Positions 1 through 5,316 of a stretch of 5,316 nucleotides of DNA are shown here, piece by piece (within the stretch, counting starts at the first letter, position 1; the number at the start of each line of letters is the position of its first letter). Source of the DNA: Saprospiraceae bacterium (GTDB taxonomy: Bacteria; Bacteroidota; Bacteroidia; Chitinophagales; Saprospiraceae); NCBI GenBank assembly GCA_014379665.1, contig JACMLK010000416.1, positions 1 to 5,316 of the forward strand, written 5' to 3'. The translations under genes were made by a program, and so were the position numbers. The notes under the pieces are model-generated. The model was not told the origin of the DNA. It worked only from the letters and a program-made list of their open reading frames with translations, and did no database searches.

Positions 1-722
1 ACAACACAAAACGTAGAAATTTCCTGGGTGCGATGACAAAAGGTGCTGCAGCACTGGGATTAATTTCCTTTGCTGCGTCGTGTAAACCTGCTTCACAAGA
101 GAAAGATACCGCAGAAGTTGTTGAAAACAAAACACCAAAAGGTGAAGCCGATCTATGGTTTGATAATCTCAAAGGAAGTCATCGGGTGGTTTATGATGCC
201 CCCCACCCGCATGAAATTTTTCCATTTGCCTGGCCAAAGATATTCATGTTGACCAATGAAGCTACAGGAACTCCTGCAGATGATTGTGGTGTTGTGGTAG
301 TGTTACGTCATTCTGCCATTTGTTATGCATTCATGGATGCTATGTGGCCAAAATACAATTTTGCAGATGTATTTAATGCCAAAGATCATGGACCAATATT
401 TCAGGCTCCGGATGCAGCAACTGCTACGAAAACCAGGAATCCGTTCTGGAATGCAAAACCTGAAGATTTTAATGTACCTGGTGTTGGTCCTGTAGACGTC
501 TCCATTAATGCACTGCAAAAAAGCGGCGTTATGTTCTGCGTTTGTGAAACAGCTATGACTGTTTATTCTAATGTTATTGCAGGAATGATGAAGCTTAATG
601 CAGCGGACGTTCTTCAGGATTGGAAAGCAAATATCATACCGGGTGTACAAATAGTTCCTTCAGGCGTATGGGCATTAGGTCGGGCACAAGAGCACAAGTG
701 CGGTTATATATTTGCAGGATAA
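1..722 (+). CDS. Tat-exported DsrE-fold protein, 5' end cut by window edge
   Basis: The frame is open from the left edge (first full codon at 3) to TAA at 720-722. The first in-window ATG (33) is probably internal, because the codons before it read NTKRRNFLGA, a twin-arginine motif (K-R-R-N-F-L). A hydrophobic stretch, GAAALGLISFAASC, follows. The Cys (codon 81-83) could be a lipobox cysteine, although F-A-A-S-C is a loose match. A charged linker comes next, then a DsrE/DsrF-like domain: strand RVVYDAP, a helix, strand GVVVVLRHSA, an insert containing RNPFWN, then GVMFCVCETAM and PGVQIVPSGVWALGRAQEH. The FCVC cysteines fall where DsrE-like proteins often carry their reactive Cys. The C-terminal half matches the next gene, so the two are paralogues. 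DsrE-fold proteins are known from sulfur relay (TusBCD, DsrEFH), but exported members have no settled role. A function in envelope thiol or sulfur chemistry is inference. The DsrE-fold assignment is fairly sure; the true start lies outside the window. Confidence 0.85.
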   Translation, partial: NTKRRNFLGAMTKGAAALGLISFAASCKPASQEKDTAEVVENKTPKGEADLWFDNLKGSHRVVYDAPHPHEIFPFAWPKIFMLTNEATGTPADDCGVVVVLRHSAICYAFMDAMWPKYNFADVFNAKDHGPIFQAPDAATATKTRNPFWNAKPEDFNVPGVGPVDVSINALQKSGVMFCVCETAMTVYSNVIAGMMKLNAADVLQDWKANIIPGVQIVPSGVWALGRAQEHKCGYIFAG

Positions 723-757
723 GCATTGCAGAAAATAGAGACCGATAATTAACTTTT

Positions 758-782
758 TGCATTTTTCAGACAGTAAAATGCA
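758..782. repeat. Short inverted repeat between the two DsrE-fold genes
   Basis: TGCATTTT at 758-765 is the exact reverse complement of AAAATGCA at 775-782, with a 9-nt loop. It lies in the 85-nt gap between the tandem paralogues. The stem is AT-rich and no U-tract follows, so it is a poor terminator. It could be an RNA-processing or attenuation hairpin, or chance. Confidence 0.35.
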
Positions 783-807
783 GGGGAATACACTAAAAAA
801 TAATAAC

Positions 808-1224
808 ATGAATAAATTCATTTTGATTGCTTCGTCATTGTTGCTGATGAGCAATATTTTATTTGGACAGAAAACGCCTTACAAAGTGGTCTTTGATGTC
901 ACAACCAAAGATACTGTCGTGCATCAAATGGTGATGCGGTGGGTAAAAGAGATTGTTAAATCAACTCCTGATGCAGAAATCGAAGTGGTTTATTATGCAA
1001 AATCACTGGATATGATTACAAAAGGTAAGTCCGTTGTGGCTGATGAAGTGATTATGTATGCATCAAAAAACAATGTTACTTTTAAAGTTTGCGAAGCAGC
1101 CATGAAAAATAATAAGGTGGATAAAGACCAACTATTAGCTGGAGTTCAAATGGTACCCGATGGAATTTATGAAATCATATCCCGTCAGCACGAAGGCTGG
1201 GGATATATTAAAGCATCACGATAA
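808..1224 (+). CDS. Small Sec-exported DsrE-fold protein
   Basis: 138 residues. ATG at 808 is chosen over an in-frame TTG at 757 because it places a clean Sec signal peptide at the N-terminus (MNKFILIASSLLLMSNILFG, probable cleavage before Gln21). The upstream sequence is A-rich without a Shine-Dalgarno site, normal for Bacteroidota. The mature part is one DsrE/DsrF-like domain resembling COG1416: strand YKVVFDV, a long helix about 36-52, strand IEVVYYAKSLDMI, helix, strand VTFKVCEAAM with Cys95, then AGVQMVPDGIYEII and a C-terminal GWGYIKA. VCE-AM, GVQ-VP-G and the GYI ending are shared with the upstream Tat-targeted protein, so the genes look like a duplicated, probably co-transcribed pair. 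The protein should act in the periplasm. Its substrate is unknown; DsrE relatives bind or relay sulfur through a Cys, which makes Cys95 the candidate active residue. The fold is well supported, the function is not. Confidence 0.85.
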   Translation: MNKFILIASSLLLMSNILFGQKTPYKVVFDVTTKDTVVHQMVMRWVKEIVKSTPDAEIEVVYYAKSLDMITKGKSVVADEVIMYASKNNVTFKVCEAAMKNNKVDKDQLLAGVQMVPDGIYEIISRQHEGWGYIKASR

Positions 1225-1373
1225 GTCAGATGAGAGAAGAGGTATTGATGAGGAATGCAAAAATATTTGAGTCATTTGACCCCAAACCATTTTGAGAAAT
1301 ACATAGATGGTGCAAAATTCATTTATTAAAAAGGAGATACTCATACTATTTATTTACCATTTAATTTAATACC
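1225..1373 (+). other. Intergenic spacer, no clear signals
   Basis: This 149-nt spacer separates the DsrE pair from the lipoprotein gene. It holds a 21-codon ATG frame (1230-1295) with no recognisable product. An AAGGAG at 1331-1336 lies about 37 nt before the next start, too far to serve as its ribosome site. No exact Bacteroidota -7 motif (TAnnTTTG) or strong hairpin was seen, so whether transcription continues into the next gene cannot be decided. Confidence 0.4.
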
Positions 1374-1766
1374 ATGTCACATCTTAAATATTTTAGCATA
1401 ATACTGGTAGTCGTTGCTTTGACTTGTGGAAATAACACTGATAAATTACTGGATGGAAAATCTTTTATGCTCACCACATGGGATGTAAATCATCCTGAAA
1501 AATTGGATAAGGATCTTTTGATCTTTAAAAATGGAATGATGGATTCAGAGGCTTGCCATCAATATGGTTTTTCAGCTGCCGCCTATAAATCGAAAATTGA
1601 AAATGATAAAATATCTTTTTCAGGCACCATTTCCAGTGCAACGGAAGGAACGATCAGGATTGATGGTAATTCTTTTAAAAATAAGATAGAAGGTACAATG
1701 CTTTGGAAAAAAGCCGGTCAGGCTGAAATTAAATATGCATTTAAGGGTTACCTTTCATCAGATTAA
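1374..1766 (+). CDS. Small exported protein, probable lipoprotein, unknown function
   Basis: 130 residues. ATG at 1374 is the first start after an in-frame TAA at 1362. The N-terminus (MSHLKYFSIILVVVALTC) is a short hydrophobic signal ending at Cys18. A-L-T-C is an imperfect lipobox, so it may be lipidated or simply exported. The mature part begins with LLDGKSF. It continues with LLIFKNG, EACHQYGF (Cys61) and a GTISSATEGTIRIDG / NKIEGTMLWKKAGQAEIKYAFKG pattern of short alternating strands, which suggests a small beta-barrel or beta-sandwich. From memory, similar small proteins with LDGK-F, FKNG, AC-YGF and EGT-W-KKGQ-IEYWFKG motifs occur in Bacteroidota and Proteobacteria as uncharacterised proteins; I cannot name a family. 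It lies downstream of the DsrE-fold pair on the same strand after a 149-nt gap, so co-transcription is possible but not shown. No function is assigned. Confidence 0.75.
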   Translation: MSHLKYFSIILVVVALTCGNNTDKLLDGKSFMLTTWDVNHPEKLDKDLLIFKNGMMDSEACHQYGFSAAAYKSKIENDKISFSGTISSATEGTIRIDGNSFKNKIEGTMLWKKAGQAEIKYAFKGYLSSD

Positions 1767-1920
1767 ACCAAAAGTAAATTTTATTTTTTCAATTAAGCGT
1801 TCATCGCATGGTGTCATTTTGGACCTTATGTCCCTAATGTCGAAGGATATATTAACAAAACAATTGTTGATTGAATATCTTGACGGCTTAGCGTAAAAGG
1901 TTTGCAGGATGATCTTCTTA
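1767..1920. other. Convergent intergenic region
   Basis: 154 nt between two genes that end toward each other. No strong rho-independent terminator was seen for either strand. The best stem is GGAC/GTCC at 1821-1824 and 1830-1833, with only four pairs. A plus-strand frame open from the lipoprotein end to TAA at 1894-1896 includes a 22-codon ATG frame from 1828 (MSLMSKDILTKQLLIEYLDG then Leu-Ala). It is protein-like in composition but too short to support as a gene. Confidence 0.4.
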
Positions 1921-2883
1921 TCACAACTCAAACTCTGCCCATAGCGGATAATGGTCCGATAGCATAAACGACAGGCTTAGCTTGGTCAGATTTCTGTTGG
2001 AGAGCGCTTTACCCAAAAAGTCATAATTGCCGCCGTTAACAAATTTAAGCGATAGATTGGGGATGTTTTGTGCATCATTAAACCAGGCTATCTGATCATA
2101 ATATTTAGTGACATCAAAAATGGATCTTGTCACTGTCGTGTTTTGGAGCGCTGGTGGAATGTGTAAACCTTCCGCCATAAATGTTTTATTTAATAAGTCA
2201 CCTCTTTTGTCAATATTGAAATCGCCAAGTGCGATCAAATTCTGGTGATACACATTTATGTCTTTGGCCCAATCTGCCATCCATCTTGCCACCCCTTTTA
2301 TTTCTTTGATTCTGTCTGCTGAGGCATTTCCGTATTTGATGTGCAGCGTCACTAATATAAAGGTTTGATTATGGGACCTGAAACTAACTGCGTAGGGTGA
2401 ACGTACAAATTGTTCTGTCAGGGCTTCTTCGGAAGTAACGTCCATCCATTCCTGCGGCACTACCAGCTCACAGGCGAGTCCGGATAACTGCACCCTTCGG
2501 GTATCAAAAAGATATCCCATACGTTCCCCGTTTCCGGCATCGCCCCGGTTGACATCTGTAAGGATCAATGACCAGTCATTTCCCAGTACTTTTAACACAT
2601 CTCTCAGTCCCTTAATATTGGCTTTTATTTCCTGAATAGCGATGACATCAAATCTTTTAATAATTTCAGTAATACAATGCAAAGAATGAAAATCTCTTTT
2701 GGGACTGTCAGAACCGGATGATAAAGCTTTGCGGGTGATGTCGCCAAAAGCCCTGATATTCCAGGTTGCTATCAGTATATTTTTTTCAAGCTTCTTGGGA
2801 GGTATCTTTATATCCAAATCAGTGCGTAAGATTTGTAAATCATCAAGAATGGATTGTGGTGGAGTATCCAGGATATTTGTCAT
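1921..2883 (-). CDS. Endonuclease/exonuclease/phosphatase (EEP) family protein
   Basis: 320 residues, complete, from ATG at 2883 to TGA at 1921-1923. The DNase I-like (EEP) fold is clear from its ordered motifs: ATWNIRAFG (Asn42), VIAIQEIK (metal-binding Glu85), NGERMGYLFDTRRV (119-131), TLHIKYG (His181), ALGDFNID (Asp221 and Asn223), YYDQIAWF (Asp263) and the terminal LSDHYPLWAEF (Asp310-His311). All residues needed for metal-dependent phosphodiester or phosphomonoester hydrolysis are present. There is no signal peptide or membrane segment, so it should be cytoplasmic. EEP enzymes include DNases, AP endonucleases (ExoIII/Ape1), sphingomyelinases and inositol phosphatases. The motifs alone do not choose among these, but the leaderless form and DNase I-like ending suit a nuclease. 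Residues 1-34 precede the domain and are not recognised. The gene probably has its own promoter, since a -7-like box lies just upstream and the next gene upstream is separated by repeat sequence. Confidence 0.9.
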   Translation of the reverse strand: MTNILDTPPQSILDDLQILRTDLDIKIPPKKLEKNILIATWNIRAFGDITRKALSSGSDSPKRDFHSLHCITEIIKRFDVIAIQEIKANIKGLRDVLKVLGNDWSLILTDVNRGDAGNGERMGYLFDTRRVQLSGLACELVVPQEWMDVTSEEALTEQFVRSPYAVSFRSHNQTFILVTLHIKYGNASADRIKEIKGVARWMADWAKDINVYHQNLIALGDFNIDKRGDLLNKTFMAEGLHIPPALQNTTVTRSIFDVTKYYDQIAWFNDAQNIPNLSLKFVNGGNYDFLGKALSNRNLTKLSLSFMLSDHYPLWAEFEL

Positions 2884-2902
2884 AGCGAGTGTTTTATGAT
2901 TC

Positions 2903-2910
2903 CAAAGATA
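2903..2910 (-). promoter_or_regulatory. Possible Bacteroidota -7 promoter box for the EEP gene
   Basis: On the minus strand this reads TATCTTTG, an exact match to the Bacteroidota sigma-ABfr -7 consensus TAnnTTTG, and it ends 19 nt before the EEP start codon. The -33 element is weak: at the expected spacing only TTCA is seen instead of TTTG, and the nearer TTTG is too close. The implied 5' leader is short, about 10-15 nt. Confidence 0.35.
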
Positions 2911-2926
2911 AAGACAATTGCCAAAC

Positions 2927-2951
2927 TGTCTGAACTGTGATTTGTATGATT
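2927..2951 (+). repeat. Left inverted repeat of the GxxExxY cassette
   Basis: Reads TGTCTGAACTGTGATTTGTA then TGATT. It matches the reverse complement of 3378-3402 at 22 of 25 positions without gaps. The TGATT-type unit recurs about every 9 nt (TGATTTGTA, TGATTTTTA, TGAAATTCA), continuing to about 2965. It lies between the end of the GxxExxY gene and the EEP start region. Confidence 0.7.
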
Positions 2952-2952
2952 T

Positions 2953-2967
2953 TTATGAAATTCATAA
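2953..2967 (-). terminator. Weak hairpin after the GxxExxY gene
   Basis: TTATGA at 2953-2958 pairs with TCATAA at 2962-2967 across a 3-nt loop, starting 6 nt past the GxxExxY stop codon. The stem is AT-rich and no good U-tract follows on the minus strand, so termination would be weak. It overlaps the inner part of the left repeat array and may only reflect that periodic sequence. Confidence 0.25.
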
Positions 2968-2973
2968 GTTTTA

Positions 2974-3375
2974 TTATGGTTTATATTTTTTATTTACCAA
3001 CCGATGAAATTTAAGTTTGGGGTCACCAAAGTTAATTAACAGACCGATTTCAAGATTATAGGCTTCCAGATAATTGATTGCCTGAGCAAGATGAGCAGGG
3101 TCTAACAAAATAACAGCTTTTATTTTGACACTAATTATACCCTCTACTAAAAAATCAACTCGTCTGGTCCCCACATGCTTTACTTTATAGAATATGGGCA
3201 TCTCAAATTCACGTGAAAAACTGATCCCCTGCAATTCCATTTCGTACTCCAAAGCCCTTTGATATATCACTTCCTGAAAACCATTACCTAATGCCTTATG
3301 TACTTCCATAGCGCAGCCGATGATTTTGGCCGTTAGTTCAGAGTATTTATATTCTTCCTTTATCATATCAATCAT
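2974..3375 (-). CDS. GxxExxY family protein (PD-(D/E)XK-like)
   Basis: 133 residues, from ATG at 3375 (a second ATG at codon 4 is also possible) to TAA at 2974-2976. The defining motif is GFQEVIY (Gly32, Glu35, Tyr38), preceded by the typical helix IIGCAMEVHKALGNG. The middle carries RRVDFLVEG (Asp74) and then SVKIKAV, followed by HLAQAINYLEAYNLEIGLLINFG, the usual AQ-NYL and GLLINFG block of this family. Length is normal. Members are related to the PD-(D/E)XK nuclease superfamily, but their biological role is not established. The expected sequence after Asp74 is V-E-[IL]-K-A-V; here the Glu is Lys84 (AAA at 3124-3126), giving VKIKAV, so the putative metal-binding acid is missing and nuclease activity is doubtful. 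The gene lies between inverted repeats, with a broken relative at its 5' side, and appears to be a cassette rather than part of a neighbouring operon. Confidence 0.9.
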   Translation of the reverse strand: MIDMIKEEYKYSELTAKIIGCAMEVHKALGNGFQEVIYQRALEYEMELQGISFSREFEMPIFYKVKHVGTRRVDFLVEGIISVKIKAVILLDPAHLAQAINYLEAYNLEIGLLINFGDPKLKFHRLVNKKYKP

Positions 3376-3377
3376 TT

Positions 3378-3402
3378 AATCACAAAAATCAGAGTTCAGA
3401 CA
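3378..3402 (-). repeat. Right inverted repeat of the GxxExxY cassette
   Basis: On the minus strand it reads TGTCTGAACTCTGATTTTTG then TGATT, matching 2927-2951 at 22 of 25 positions. It ends two bases before the GxxExxY start codon, so it makes up the gene's leader and may hold its expression signals. The TGATT periodicity runs on into the first codons (ATGATTGATATGAT). Confidence 0.7.
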
Positions 3403-3468
3403 ATTTTCCTTCCATTGCACAGCCGATGTTTTTCCCAGTCAGTTCAGAGTACACTACATCATATCAAA
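3403..3468 (-). pseudogene. Decayed 5' fragment of a second GxxExxY gene
   Basis: Positions 3409-3451 align without gaps to 3303-3345 of the intact GxxExxY gene, with 36 of 43 bases identical. On the minus strand this reads YSELTGKNIGCAME against YSELTAKIIGCAME. A further shared 10-mer (TTGATATGAT, 3458-3467) matches the intact start region at 3362-3371. The stretch between the two blocks is 10 nt shorter than in the intact gene, which shifts the frame: the ATG-ATG is followed at once by TAG. Homology stops after the ATGGAAG of the fragment, close to the intact cassette's right repeat. No remaining part of this copy is visible in the window. The distal edge overlaps the last codons of the patatin gene. 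It is a relic with no expected product. Confidence 0.75.
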
Positions 3469-5316
3469 ACTTCACCCCACTATGATATCCTACAATCGCT
3501 TTATAATAATTGACCGTTGGTCTCGAAAGATATCTTGATAAGGTGGGTGAAGCAAAATCCCATTTTTTGGATACTGACCTATTACATTTAATGATAGTTG
3601 TGTGAGCTATATAATCATTAATGGCTTTATCAATTTTCTCATTATTTTCTTTTATCAGGTTACGTATTTTTTTTATGTCTGATGGATCCTTTGGTTCTCC
3701 TCCTAATGCATCTATAAAGTCAATATAATGGAGATAATAAGGAACACAAATCCTTCTTGCTTTTAAGAAATCCAAATTACCATTCGAAAAGGTACCATAC
3801 TTATCTGTGAGATAACTACCTAGTCTGTCATTGGTTAAAACCCCCTTTAGTATCGCCTGATAGTCCGTTTCTCCTTCAATGTCTATAGCGATATAGGGCA
3901 ATGATTCTGTGAGTAGCTGATTCATAAAATTGCTTTTTGAGTTGCCCAGTATAATAAGAGAATCTATTTGACTCCTGATTTTACCGGTACCTCTGATATA
4001 ATTTCTCAGATTCATGAGGGATGTAAGACCTGAATTATCATAATACCCGCCGTCTATATAGTGGCCTTGTCCCTGAATACTTGCCGTGGCACTAAAAAAT
4101 GGAAACCGTTCCGAAGTTGACATGGCTTCAAAAAAACTTAAGGACTTATCCTTAATTCCAAGATCCAAAATATTGGTAGCTCCTTTAAAAATAGTGTCAA
4201 ATTTTAGTGGGGTGGTATAGGCAGAAAAGGCTACGCCATAGTTTCCGGAAGTCTTAGTGGTGTTTGTGATCAGTAATGGAAAGTAGCCCATGGTATCAAA
4301 ACCTTGTTTCCAGTATGTCTGATACGGCGTTTTATCAAATGGTGTATTCCATGAAGTGATCAGGGACCAATAGTTTTGCATACCCACAATAGATCTGTCC
4401 CTACTAAGCTGCTTATTTACCGGTAATCTGTCCCTGCCCAAAAGATAGGTTAAATCTGTGGTGGCAAAGTTAGCATTTCCGATCTTATCATAAATAGCCG
4501 AAACATAGTGAGAATCTTTTCCTATGTTTTCCTTTTTAGCTGCAAAAAACAAGTCCAATCCCAATGCCCCACCGGATACGCCCGACATAGCAACTACCTG
4601 ATTAAAAAATGTATCTGTACTCTCGCGCTGTTTTTTGTCTAAAACCAAAAGATCAAAATAAGTTGCTCTCAGACCACCGCCCCATGCCGCAATGTAATAA
4701 TTGACTTTACCTGACGAATCATTCTGAAGACTGTACTTGTTTATAAAGGTATCAATATCCACCGTTTTTGCCCTATCAAAAGAGTATGCTTCAAGATGTT
4801 GCAGCTTATTCCATTTGGTGTTCCAGTATTTTTTTACGCATAATAATAGTATAATCACCAATACAATATTCCTGAATATAAATGCCGCTGTTTTTGAAAA
4901 CCTCTGTGTATTGATACTGACATAGTAGAGGTAATTTTTCAAAACAATAACTATAAATCCATACAATAGGTGGATATAGCACAGTATGATGAATATAGGA
5001 TTAAATTGCATACCTAAACTCCTTACATGTGCCAGACCAAATACAAATAACAATAAAATTCCGGTCCATTTGATAAATGCCAGTTTCGTATCGATGTCAC
5101 CGGTTAGTTTATATTCCCATTTGTGTATGACACGAGGAAAATAATAAATCCATTTATATTTGAAATTAGTAGTTAATATCACATAGGGGACGGTTTGAAA
5201 AAAACGTTGGTACGCCCTGCATACGATGAACAGAACTAAAGAAGAAAAAGTAGTCCAATACCACCCGTGAAATTTACTGAATATAATGGCAGACAGCAGT
5301 CCAAGCCATGATAATC
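3464..5316 (-). CDS. Membrane-anchored patatin-like phospholipase, 5' end outside window
   Basis: The frame is open from the right edge (first full codon 5312-5314) to TGA at 3464-3466, 616 visible residues. A GTG at 5180-5182 could start a 572-residue form, but upstream codons keep reading as membrane-type protein (LSWLGLLSAIIFS, then TTFSSLVLFIV) with no stop, so the true start is beyond the window. Further hydrophobic segments lie near visible residues 80-97, 105-125 and 143-160, giving an N-terminal membrane anchor. The catalytic part is patatin-like: oxyanion loop AAWGGGLRAT (about 209-218), nucleophile elbow MSGVSGGALG (Ser247, codon 4574-4576), and the dyad Asp in YIDGGYYDNSG (Asp421, DGG). 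All catalytic elements are intact, so lipid acyl hydrolase activity (phospholipase A or lysophospholipase) at the membrane is expected. The substrate and the side of the membrane are not shown. The final codons overlap a GxxExxY gene relic that contains the stop, so the native C-terminus may have been altered. Confidence 0.88.
   Translation of the reverse strand, partial: LSWLGLLSAIIFSKFHGWYWTTFSSLVLFIVCRAYQRFFQTVPYVILTTNFKYKWIYYFPRVIHKWEYKLTGDIDTKLAFIKWTGILLLFVFGLAHVRSLGMQFNPIFIILCYIHLLYGFIVIVLKNYLYYVSINTQRFSKTAAFIFRNIVLVIILLLCVKKYWNTKWNKLQHLEAYSFDRAKTVDIDTFINKYSLQNDSSGKVNYYIAAWGGGLRATYFDLLVLDKKQRESTDTFFNQVVAMSGVSGGALGLDLFFAAKKENIGKDSHYVSAIYDKIGNANFATTDLTYLLGRDRLPVNKQLSRDRSIVGMQNYWSLITSWNTPFDKTPYQTYWKQGFDTMGYFPLLITNTTKTSGNYGVAFSAYTTPLKFDTIFKGATNILDLGIKDKSLSFFEAMSTSERFPFFSATASIQGQGHYIDGGYYDNSGLTSLMNLRNYIRGTGKIRSQIDSLIILGNSKSNFMNQLLTESLPYIAIDIEGETDYQAILKGVLTNDRLGSYLTDKYGTFSNGNLDFLKARRICVPYYLHYIDFIDALGGEPKDPSDIKKIRNLIKENNEKIDKAINDYIAHTTIIKCNRSVSKKWDFASPTLSRYLSRPTVNYYKAIVGYHSGVKF

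Larger units (their letters stand above)
2927..3402 (-). mobile_element. Candidate GxxExxY cassette bounded by inverted repeats
   Basis: A 476-nt unit consists of a left repeat (2927-2951), the GxxExxY gene (2974-3375) and a right repeat (3378-3402) in opposite orientation. The two 25-nt ends match at 22 positions and both read inward as TGTCTGAAC followed by TGATT units. A decayed second GxxExxY gene start lies directly outside the right end. No transposase is encoded, and no target-site duplication is evident by eye. If mobile, it would need help in trans or spread by recombination. The structure is seen in the sequence; mobility is inference. Confidence 0.4.

Noticed and set aside
33..35. 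ATG as the start of the first gene
   Set aside because: It would cut off the in-frame twin-arginine motif encoded at 9-29; the frame is open to the window edge, so the start is upstream.
303..650. Minus-strand open frame opposite the first gene
   Set aside because: It has no recognisable motifs and lies antisense to a well-supported DsrE-fold coding region.
757..759. TTG as the start of the second DsrE-fold gene
   Set aside because: It would add 17 polar residues ahead of a clean signal peptide; ATG at 808 fits better.
1230..1295. 21-codon ATG frame between the second and third genes
   Set aside because: It has no recognisable product, no start signal and no sign of conservation that can be judged here.
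1331..1336. AAGGAG as a ribosome-binding site
   Set aside because: It lies about 37 nt before the next start codon with no suitable start nearby, and the apparent host lineage rarely uses such sites.
1901..1910. Exact 10-mer TTTGCAGGAT shared with 711-720
   Set aside because: It is short with no extension on either side, so chance is the simplest explanation.
2699..2899. Plus-strand open frame over the EEP start
   Set aside because: It is antisense to the conserved TWNIRAFG region of the EEP gene and has no supporting motif.
4737..4925. Plus-strand open frame inside the patatin gene
   Set aside because: It is an antisense shadow of the membrane-segment region; its hydrophobic look mirrors the real coding strand.
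1..5316. tRNA, rRNA or CRISPR array
   Set aside because: No cloverleaf-type or rRNA-like sequence and no regularly spaced direct repeats were found on reading both strands.

Overview
The window looks like a piece of a Bacteroidota chromosome, perhaps from the Saprospiraceae/Chitinophagales side. This rests on AT-rich coding DNA, A-rich start regions without Shine-Dalgarno sites, exported proteins of Bacteroidota style, one match to the Bacteroidota -7 promoter motif, and a GxxExxY-family gene. It is inferred from reading only; no search was run.

Layout. Positions 1-1766 carry three plus-strand genes for exported proteins. The first is a 5'-truncated, Tat-targeted DsrE-fold protein, whose twin-arginine signal lies upstream of the first in-window ATG. 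The second is a smaller Sec-exported DsrE-fold paralogue. The third is a small probable lipoprotein of unknown function. The two DsrE-fold proteins share the C-terminal half of the domain, including a conserved Cys and a GVQ-V-P-G motif, so they look like a duplicated pair working in the cell envelope, possibly in sulfur or thiol chemistry. A short convergent intergenic region (1767-1920) separates them from the minus-strand genes.

The minus strand, read from the right edge, carries three genes. The first is a large membrane-anchored patatin-like phospholipase whose reading frame runs off the right edge of the window. The second is a GxxExxY (PD-(D/E)XK-like) small protein. The third is a complete cytoplasmic endonuclease/exonuclease/phosphatase (EEP) family enzyme.

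The most interesting part is 2927-3468. The GxxExxY gene sits between two imperfect 25-nt inverted repeats (22/25 identical) made of a TGTCTGAAC core followed by TGATT units spaced about 9 nt apart. Immediately outside the right repeat is a decayed fragment of a second GxxExxY gene, 36/43 identical to the start of the intact one, and the stop codon of the patatin gene lies in its distal edge. This suggests a small, repeatedly inserting GxxExxY cassette that may have reshaped the end of its neighbour. The intact copy also has Lys where the family normally has the acidic residue of the ExK nuclease motif. Nothing here is clearly a new defence or metabolic system. The cassette and the dual-export DsrE pair are the parts worth a second look.
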